DNA of 64,000 nt. It comes from a virus. Shown piece after piece: positions 58,675 to 64,000 of the stretch (position 1 is its first letter; each line of letters starts with the position of its first letter). The notes under the pieces are model-generated. The model worked only from the letters and a program-made list of their open reading frames with translations, ran no database searches and was not told the DNA's origin. The DNA is taken from positions 1 through 64,000 of the IMG/VR virus record IMGVR_UViG_3300036670_000256; one strand, 5' to 3'. The position numbers and the translations under genes were made by a program.

Positions 58675-60099
58675 ATGAATTATGATTTTAAGCAAAGAGA
58701 TAAAATAGAAAATTCAATTTTAGGTTGTATTATATCAGATATTAGAAATCCCGTTTTTGAGGGAAATCCAAAAGCTCTTTTCGAAAAGCATTATTTTTTA
58801 GAACCCACTTACTTTAGAACTAAATTTAATCAAGATTTGTTTGGTACATTCCTTACTTTATGGGATAAACAGATTGAGATTGATTTGACTACAGTATGTA
58901 GTTATTGTCCTCCAGAGTACAAGATTGGTAATTCGTTTAATAGTTTTCAAATGAACTGCATTACTTTAACTCAGAACATAAGTTCCGCTTATCATATTGA
59001 AAATTACATAATGCTTTTAAAGCAATATGTTTTGATGGATTTTTGGAATAAAAAATCTTCTGAAATACTTGATAACTATTGGGATGAGCGCGACGTAATT
59101 GATGTGGGTAAAAACATTGTTGATGCATATACTATGTTGTATTCTGAATTTAATAAAATAGGTAGCAATAGTACGGGTTTACAAAGTAAAAAAGAACAGC
59201 TTTTGTCTAAGCATCAGAAGGTTCAAAACGGAGAAGTGATTACGGTTCCTATACCAATTTTTGATATACAAATAGCGACTGGAGGTTGGCAACCATCAGA
59301 ACTTACTATCATTGGCGCAAGACCGGGTATGGGTAAAACAACTGTTGCTTTAATTTTAGCAAAATATGCTTCGTTTGATTATAAAGTTCCTGGTATTTTT
59401 ATTTCATTAGAAATGAGTAAATACAGTTTGATGAATAGAATCATATCAGAACAAACCGGATTAGATTACAATGACATTAAGAATTTGAAGATTACCAAAG
59501 AAGAATTAAATTTAGTTATTCAATGGTATGATTATTTTGAGAACACTTCAGATTTAAAGATTTTTGATGTCAATGATTGTAGAACTCTTACAGATATAGT
59601 TTCTAAAATCGATTTATTGAAACCTAAATTTGTTTTTATAGATTACTTACAATTGATTAAACTCGACAAAACAATTAATAAAAATGGGAACAGAGAACAA
59701 GAAGTTGGTGAAATTTCAAGAAACTTAAAACTTGCTGCACTTACTTACGATATTCCTATTATAGCTTTGTCGCAGCTTTCTAGAAAATGTGAAGATAGAC
59801 CAGGTAAAAAACCGATGCTTTCTGATTTAAGAGAATCTGGTAGTTTAGAACAAGATGCTGATAATGTTTCTTTCTTTTTTAGAGAGGCGTATTATAAAGA
59901 AAAAGAAGGCCAAACAGTACCTAGTATAGAAAAAGGTAATTTGCTTTGGATTTGGGCTAAGGGTAGAGAAACAGTTACAGACAATTATGAATGTAATGTG
60001 AATTTTACCAAGTACACAATTACTAACGGGTTTTTGTATCATGGAATTGACGATCAAGATGAAATATTAAATCTTCCGCCACCTCCTCCAAAAACATAA
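58675..60099 (+). CDS. dnaB: Replicative DNA helicase, DnaB family
   Basis: The 474-residue protein has the DnaB core: Walker A GARPGMGKTT (214-223), Walker B FVFIDYLQLI, the SQLSRKCEDRPGKKPMLSDL motif and the arginine-finger region near RESGSLEQDADNV. The N-terminal 150 residues resemble the small DnaB N-domain. It unwinds DNA at the fork. The end is a proline run (PPPPPKT). It is the last gene before a terminator; SSB and IHF-like genes follow. Confidence 0.9.
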   Translation: MNYDFKQRDKIENSILGCIISDIRNPVFEGNPKALFEKHYFLEPTYFRTKFNQDLFGTFLTLWDKQIEIDLTTVCSYCPPEYKIGNSFNSFQMNCITLTQNISSAYHIENYIMLLKQYVLMDFWNKKSSEILDNYWDERDVIDVGKNIVDAYTMLYSEFNKIGSNSTGLQSKKEQLLSKHQKVQNGEVITVPIPIFDIQIATGGWQPSELTIIGARPGMGKTTVALILAKYASFDYKVPGIFISLEMSKYSLMNRIISEQTGLDYNDIKNLKITKEELNLVIQWYDYFENTSDLKIFDVNDCRTLTDIVSKIDLLKPKFVFIDYLQLIKLDKTINKNGNREQEVGEISRNLKLAALTYDIPIIALSQLSRKCEDRPGKKPMLSDLRESGSLEQDADNVSFFFREAYYKEKEGQTVPSIEKGNLLWIWAKGRETVTDNYECNVNFTKYTITNGFLYHGIDDQDEILNLPPPPPKT

Positions 60100-60117
60100 C
60101 CACAAAAAAAAATAAAC

Positions 60118-60150
60118 AGCGCACTTGAAATTTTTTCAGGTGCGTTTTGT
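60118..60150 (+). terminator. Terminator after dnaB
   Basis: CGCACTTGAA (60120-60129) pairs with TTCAGGTGCG (60135-60144), 10 bp with one G-T pair, loop of five, followed by TTTTGTTT. It lies just upstream of the promoter at 60152. The motif ACCACAAAAAA follows the dnaB stop. Confidence 0.85.
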
Positions 60151-60151
60151 T

Positions 60152-60159
60152 TATATTTG
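60152..60159 (+). promoter_or_regulatory. Promoter box for the IHF-like/SSB operon
   Basis: TATATTTG followed by TACC, the same 12 bases as at the 1032 gene promoter. It lies directly after the dnaB terminator and 31 bases before the start at 60191. Confidence 0.55.
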
Positions 60160-60190
60160 TACCATAATTACAAACATTTAAAATTAAAAT

Positions 60191-60472
60191 ATGGATACAA
60201 GTGATATTATAAAAGAATGTCATATTCTTTTAAAAAAAGAAAACCTTTCAGACAATCTGAAAGACAGCAAAAAAATGTTCTACATATTTCGTGATGTTAT
60301 TACTTCAAACATTGCTAATGGTAAAAAAGTAGAAATTTTAAATTTGGGAATTTTTACAAGCATTTACCGATTGTGCATTGATCCTTCAGATTTACAAAAA
60401 GAAAAAGTTCAAAGATGGATAATTAAGTTTTCATCTTCGGTTTCTTTAAGAAGAAGAATCAATGGCAAATAA
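60191..60472 (+). CDS. IHF/HU-like DNA-binding protein, subunit 1
   Basis: The 93-residue product has an HU/IHF-like layout: N-terminal helices, then ANGKKVEILNLGIFTSIYR, which matches the first strand pair with the NLGIF turn, and a basic C-terminal helix (VSLRRRINGK). In crAss-like phages two such genes are adjacent, and together they should bend DNA for replication or packaging. It overlaps the next gene by 11 bases. Confidence 0.75.
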   Translation: MDTSDIIKECHILLKKENLSDNLKDSKKMFYIFRDVITSNIANGKKVEILNLGIFTSIYRLCIDPSDLQKEKVQRWIIKFSSSVSLRRRINGK

Positions 60473-60815
60473 AGTAACTAGTAGGAATGTTGGAATAATT
60501 AGAAAAAAGGTTCTTTCAATAGCAGGTAAAAATATTTCTAAAGAGAAATACCTTGCGTTAATTGAAGACCAAGTTTTTAACGACTCAGATTTTAAAAGAC
60601 AAATTTTAGAAACTTCTATAAAGCTAAAATTAGATTATGATTTAGTAGACAATGTTATTAAAGATTTCATTTATACTGCATGTGATTTATTAGTAAAAGT
60701 CAAAAAGATTTCTAGAAGAATTAGTATAATCGGTTTTTTTTATATCGATATACTTGAAGTAAAATACAATGTAAATTCAGTTTACAATAAGAAAAATCAT
60801 AGTAAAAACAATTAA
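60462..60815 (+). CDS. IHF/HU-like DNA-binding protein, subunit 2
   Basis: The 117-residue protein has two N-terminal helices followed by a long helix (VDNVIKDFIYTACDLLVKV) and RISIIGFFYIDI, the position of the first beta strand of HU/IHF. The arm region is short. It overlaps the first IHF-like gene, as in other crAss-like genomes, so the pair may form a heterodimer. The basic C-terminus (NKKNHSKNN) fits DNA contact. Confidence 0.7.
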   Translation: MANKVTSRNVGIIRKKVLSIAGKNISKEKYLALIEDQVFNDSDFKRQILETSIKLKLDYDLVDNVIKDFIYTACDLLVKVKKISRRISIIGFFYIDILEVKYNVNSVYNKKNHSKNN

Positions 60816-60825
60816 ATTTTTAAAA

Positions 60826-61929
60826 ATGGAATCAAACAATTTCACAGCGCCTCAAGGGCAAATGCAAAGTTCTTTTACAGCTCCCGAAAGTAATGGAGGA
60901 AAAGAAAAACGTTCGGATATACAATTGTTACCTCCTGGTCCAAACTCAGGTGTAATATTTTGTGTTGTAGATTTAGGAACTCACATGGAATCTTTCGGAA
61001 ATCAAGAACCTAAAAAGACCAGAAAAATTAAAATTGGTTACGAACATCCTCAATTAAAACAATTGTTTTATGAAGAAGATACAGAAATTCGAAGTAGTTC
61101 TACATGGACAGAAGGTACTTATGCAGTAAACGAAAAGTCTAATTTAAGAAAACTTATTGAAGCTGTTTTAGGCAAAAAGATTTCTGATCAAGAAGCTTAC
61201 AATTTTGATTTAAGTAAATTAATTGGAAGTAAAGTTTTGGTAAACGTTTCACACGTTCAAGGTAAAAAAGATCCTAGTAAATCTTATGAAAAGGTTTTAG
61301 GTGTTATGCACCATGGACAAATGCCATTGCCAGCAAATTTTAATCCAATGTCGGACCAACAATTGTTTTCAATAGACAAGAATGGCGATAATTTTACAAC
61401 TCAAAATTTTGCTACTTTGTTGCCTTTTCTTAAAAAGAAAATAATGGCTTCAGAAGAAGCAATCGCACATGCTAGACGTGGAGGAAAATTTGCTCATATT
61501 GATAATAGTGCTAGTGCAACAAATGCACAACAGACTAATAATTATAATAACCAGCAACAAAGTCAACCGCAAAATTCTGGTCAAAACAACGGACAAAACT
61601 TTCCTCCTCAACAAGGTAATGGAATTAGAAAATTTGTATTAACAGATAATTCTTATACTTTGGAATCGTGGAAATCTGCGGGTTGGAATGAAGAAACTTT
61701 AGTTCAAAATGGCAAAGGACATTTTGTAGAACCTACTCCGCCAAGCGCTCCGCAAGGACCACCAAGTCCTCAAAACTTACCTCAAGGACCACCAAGTCCA
61801 CAAGGTCCACCTCAGATGCAACAACAGCAGAGTAATAACGTTGCTCAGCCTAATCAAAATTCTGGTTTCCAATCAAATAGTGGTTTTAATTCAAATTCAA
61901 ATGAAGAAGATGATGATATGCCTTTCTAA
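60826..61929 (+). CDS. ssb: Single-stranded DNA-binding protein
   Basis: The first 210 residues form the DNA-binding part (LLPPGPNSGVIFCVVDLGTH, then a KTRKIKIGYEHP segment). A Gln/Asn-rich linker (about 225-265), a conserved-looking WKSAGWNEETL motif, a proline-rich repeat (QGPPSPQ units, about 305-330) and the acidic tip EEDDDMPF follow. The terminal DDDMPF is the classic SSB tip that recruits replication and repair enzymes. It covers ssDNA at the fork and precedes a small gene and an SF1 helicase. Confidence 0.82.
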   Translation: MESNNFTAPQGQMQSSFTAPESNGGKEKRSDIQLLPPGPNSGVIFCVVDLGTHMESFGNQEPKKTRKIKIGYEHPQLKQLFYEEDTEIRSSSTWTEGTYAVNEKSNLRKLIEAVLGKKISDQEAYNFDLSKLIGSKVLVNVSHVQGKKDPSKSYEKVLGVMHHGQMPLPANFNPMSDQQLFSIDKNGDNFTTQNFATLLPFLKKKIMASEEAIAHARRGGKFAHIDNSASATNAQQTNNYNNQQQSQPQNSGQNNGQNFPPQQGNGIRKFVLTDNSYTLESWKSAGWNEETLVQNGKGHFVEPTPPSAPQGPPSPQNLPQGPPSPQGPPQMQQQQSNNVAQPNQNSGFQSNSGFNSNSNEEDDDMPF

Positions 61930-62331
61930 ATGAAAGATTATTTGATGAAATTTCAAGAAGATGGTACAGTTACTTTCTTTGATGAAAAAGACAGAGTGTC
62001 CTACGGGACACTCTTATCTTCAATAAAGAATTCAAGCGATAGATTTATTATGACAATTTCAGTTTATCAAAAAGAGGGAATTTCTCAAAAACAGAAAAAG
62101 TTATTTAAAGTCTTGATTAATTTAATCGCTAGCGAATCTGGTAACGATGTTGATACAATAGAGGAAACTTTATTAAATTCTTTTAGAAAAGGAATCCGCA
62201 GTTTGGAAGACTTTAACCATAAAGATTTTAGTGATTTTTTAGAATGGTCAGTTTTATTCTGCCAAGAATTTTTTGATGTCAATATTCAAATAAATGATAA
62301 TTATAATTTTGAAGTAAAAAAAATTAAATAA
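61930..62331 (+). CDS. Hypothetical replication-region protein, 133 aa
   Basis: The N-terminal 40 residues are strand-like; the rest is helical (QKKLFKVLINLIASESG, FSDFLEWSVLFCQEFFDV). The pattern distantly recalls phage recombination accessory proteins such as NinB, but I am not confident. It is abutting the SSB stop and the next start, consistent with a role at the fork. Confidence 0.6.
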   Translation: MKDYLMKFQEDGTVTFFDEKDRVSYGTLLSSIKNSSDRFIMTISVYQKEGISQKQKKLFKVLINLIASESGNDVDTIEETLLNSFRKGIRSLEDFNHKDFSDFLEWSVLFCQEFFDVNIQINDNYNFEVKKIK

Positions 62332-62577
62332 ATGTATATATACACAGTAATAATTACTTTTTGTAAAATAGGTGCTATATGGTCAAGAAACATAATAGTT
62401 AGAAAAAGTTTTCAATCAGGTTCTAGCATCTTTTTGATGTTAGCATTAATTGAAAGTAAAAACAATAAAAACACAACAGAACGATATGAACGAAAACAAA
62501 ATAGAAAAGTTCACGCCAAGTCAGATAGAAGCGTTGAAACTTCTGGAGGCTTTTCTTTTAAGTCCACGCTCGAATAA
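62332..62577 (+). CDS. Possible small protein overlapping the SF1 helicase gene
   Basis: An ATG directly after the previous stop opens an 81-codon frame whose last 92 bases overlap the helicase gene in another frame. The non-overlapped 50 residues are hydrophobic (YIYTVIITFCKIGAIW). It would fill the 154-base gap before the helicase start, but the overlapped half shows helicase codon use in the other frame. Weak call. Confidence 0.35.
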   Translation: MYIYTVIITFCKIGAIWSRNIIVRKSFQSGSSIFLMLALIESKNNKNTTERYERKQNRKVHAKSDRSVETSGGFSFKSTLE

Positions 62578-63922
62578 AATACAAGACAGAGTTTTTGTTT
62601 TAAAAGGAATGGCTGGAACAGGCAAAACTACAATTATCAGATATGCTTTAGAACTTCTTTTGGAAAAAGATAGAGCTAATATTGATAAATATTCTGAAAC
62701 AGATATATTTAATACTCCAAAGGTAATAGGCGTAACTATGTCACATAAGGCAAAAAACGTACTTTCCAACTCTTTACATGTTGTAAAAACTTTTGCGTCT
62801 TATTTTGGGCTAAAACAACAATATGCAGAAGATGGTTCAATTTCTTTTAAAAAAGATGATTGGCTTTCTAGAGATGCAGATTGTAATACTGCCGTTGAAG
62901 TAGTAGTTCACGATGAATGTTCCATGTACGATGAAGAAATGGATAAAATGGTAGAAACAGATACTCACCCATATTGTAAAATTATTTACATGGGTGATCC
63001 TGGTCAACTACCACCTATAAGTACAAAAGGAGATTTGGATAGTCCAATATTTTCTAAGTACAAAAACAATTTCGAATTGAAGGAACGCTGCAGACAAGAA
63101 AAAGGAAATCCAATTGTTGAATTATCGGACTTTATTTATCATGAAATATTTAGAGATTTTGACGAAAACAATGATAATAGATTAAGTACTGTTTTGTCGC
63201 ACATTAAGAAAACTAATTTGATTGATAATAAAGGTTATGAAACTATTACTTACAATGAGTTTTTAAAGCATTACAAAGAAAATACTAAAGATTATTTTCA
63301 ATCTAAAGTAATTGCTTATCGTCGAGATCGAGTAGAATTTTTTAACGAAACAATTAGAAAATTTGTGCATCAAAATCCTAACAAGAAATTTATTGATAAT
63401 GAATTGTTTTACATGAATTCTTCTTTTCAAAACAAAATTAAAGGAGACAAACATCCAAAATACATTTGTTTTAATTCAGACGAATATCAAATACTTTCTG
63501 TAAAAGAAGCTGTAATTGATGAAATTGATGTTTACCTTTTGTATATCGATACAAAAGGTCATAAGCATTTAGAATCAATACAATCACCTTACGTTCCAGT
63601 AGTTTCTGAAAAAGGAATAGTAGCTTTTAAAAAAGCTGCAAATGCTAGAAAGTATTATGCAACGAATGCTTATGGTTCCAAAAAAGGACAAGCATGGAAA
63701 TATTACTATGATTACATAGGTCAATTCGGCGACGTAGCTTATGCTTATTGTTATACCGGACACAAAGCTCAAGGTTCTGGTTTTGATTTTGTTTACATTG
63801 ATGTAAACGATATTATAACAGTTGGTCCAATTTCTAACAAAAGAAAATTACAAGCTATTTATACTGCCTTAACTAGAGCAAAAATTAGAGCAACTTTTTT
63901 AAAATCAAATAACAATGAGTAA
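62486..63922 (+). CDS. RecD/Dda-like SF1B DNA helicase
   Basis: From ATG 62486 the 478-residue helicase shows Walker A GMAGTGKTT (41-49), a Walker B HDECSMYD, motif III GDPGQLPPIS, and a C-terminal YCYTGHKAQGSGFD with the UvrD_C-like fold, then TALTRAK. This is the Dda/RecD class of 5'-3' helicases that act in phage replication and recombination. The earlier ATG at 62450 is less likely because of the upstream gene. Its stop overlaps the next start. Confidence 0.87.
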   Translation: MNENKIEKFTPSQIEALKLLEAFLLSPRSNKIQDRVFVLKGMAGTGKTTIIRYALELLLEKDRANIDKYSETDIFNTPKVIGVTMSHKAKNVLSNSLHVVKTFASYFGLKQQYAEDGSISFKKDDWLSRDADCNTAVEVVVHDECSMYDEEMDKMVETDTHPYCKIIYMGDPGQLPPISTKGDLDSPIFSKYKNNFELKERCRQEKGNPIVELSDFIYHEIFRDFDENNDNRLSTVLSHIKKTNLIDNKGYETITYNEFLKHYKENTKDYFQSKVIAYRRDRVEFFNETIRKFVHQNPNKKFIDNELFYMNSSFQNKIKGDKHPKYICFNSDEYQILSVKEAVIDEIDVYLLYIDTKGHKHLESIQSPYVPVVSEKGIVAFKKAANARKYYATNAYGSKKGQAWKYYYDYIGQFGDVAYAYCYTGHKAQGSGFDFVYIDVNDIITVGPISNKRKLQAIYTALTRAKIRATFLKSNNNE

Positions 63923-64000
63923 ACTAGATGGTAAACCAGAGATTGCAATCGTAAAAACGATTGAGCAAGAGAAAAGATTTGAAATGACATTTAAAATGAT
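63915..64000 (+). CDS. N-terminal fragment of the next gene (cut by window edge)
   Basis: ATG 63915 overlaps the helicase stop by eight bases, and the frame stays open to the window end (28 complete codons; MSKLDGKPEIAIVKTIEQ). It lies in the replication operon. The part seen is too short to identify. Confidence 0.55.
   Translation, partial: MSKLDGKPEIAIVKTIEQEKRFEMTFKM

Noticed and set aside
60126-60138. TGAAATTTTTTCA in the dnaB terminator resembles the promoter palindrome
   Set aside because: It is explained by the terminator arms and is 13 bases, not two, from the nearest TAnnTTTG box.
1-64000. Stop codon reassignment, as in some crAss-like phages
   Set aside because: TAA, TAG and TGA all end intact, well-spaced genes, and large genes are open in the standard code.
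1-64000. CRISPR arrays, insertion sequences, integrase or attachment sites
   Set aside because: No spaced direct repeats, transposase or integrase motifs were seen.

Overview
The window is most of the genome of a tailed, podovirus-type phage of the crAss-like group (Crassvirales). The evidence is a giant protein with the DxDGD catalytic loop of the crAss-like virion RNA polymerase, placed at the end of a tail gene block, together with a crAss-type terminase, portal and major capsid protein in the usual order, a pair of tandem IHF/HU-like proteins, a SNF2-type helicase, a DnaB helicase and a single-stranded-DNA-binding protein. The DNA is strongly A+T rich. Starts lack Shine-Dalgarno boxes and follow A-rich leaders, and promoters match the Bacteroidota form (TTG or TTTG, about 19-21 bases, TAnnTTTG). 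The host is therefore a member of Bacteroidota, plausibly an aquatic or flavobacterial type, although the species cannot be read from the sequence. TAA, TAG and TGA all end genes, so the standard code is used. Both ends cut genes, so the window is part of a larger, probably circular, map.

Layout. Positions 2-755 are the end of a rightward arm. From 1032 down to 46436 almost everything is leftward. Reading in the direction of transcription (right to left) this arm holds: an early-type accessory block (46436-42625: DEDDh nuclease, an Acb2-like protein, a GroES-like protein, a Tad2-like protein, a degenerate DHH protein, a KTSC protein); a pre-packaging block (42490-41118); packaging and head (terminase, Cys-rich protein, portal, scaffold-like protein, capsid, 41049-33334); connector and ring proteins (33253-29589); fibres (29599-24945); lysis (24822-22989); and the tail nozzle, internal virion proteins and giant RNA polymerase (22905-1149). 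Strong hairpin terminators split this arm, and several abut the next promoter.

The rightward arm starts at 46671 with an unusually G+C-rich operon of six small unknown proteins behind a structured leader. It continues past a single leftward winged-helix gene (48851-49300) and an A+T-rich gene-free stretch full of inverted repeats, a candidate origin or control region. It then runs through small unknown genes, a RadC-like protein, a fused helicase-methyltransferase, an outer-membrane-protein-like gene, DnaB, the IHF-like pair, SSB and an SF1 helicase.

How it works together. The virion RNA polymerase is expected to enter the cell with the DNA and transcribe early genes, while several promoters look readable by host RNA polymerase. 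Three leftward promoters (and, more weakly, a fourth) carry a TGAARTWAYTTCA-type palindrome in the spacer, which suggests a shared repressor or activator. The accessory block around 44.3-46.1 kb looks like a counter-defence island: Tad2-like and Acb2-like proteins belong to families that sequester cyclic-nucleotide immune signals. The least explained parts are the G+C-rich small-gene operon at 46.5-48.2 kb, the winged-helix locus with a rightward terminator over its start codon, and a sequence motif (TAA-A-CCACAAAA) that follows stop codons at rightward operon ends.
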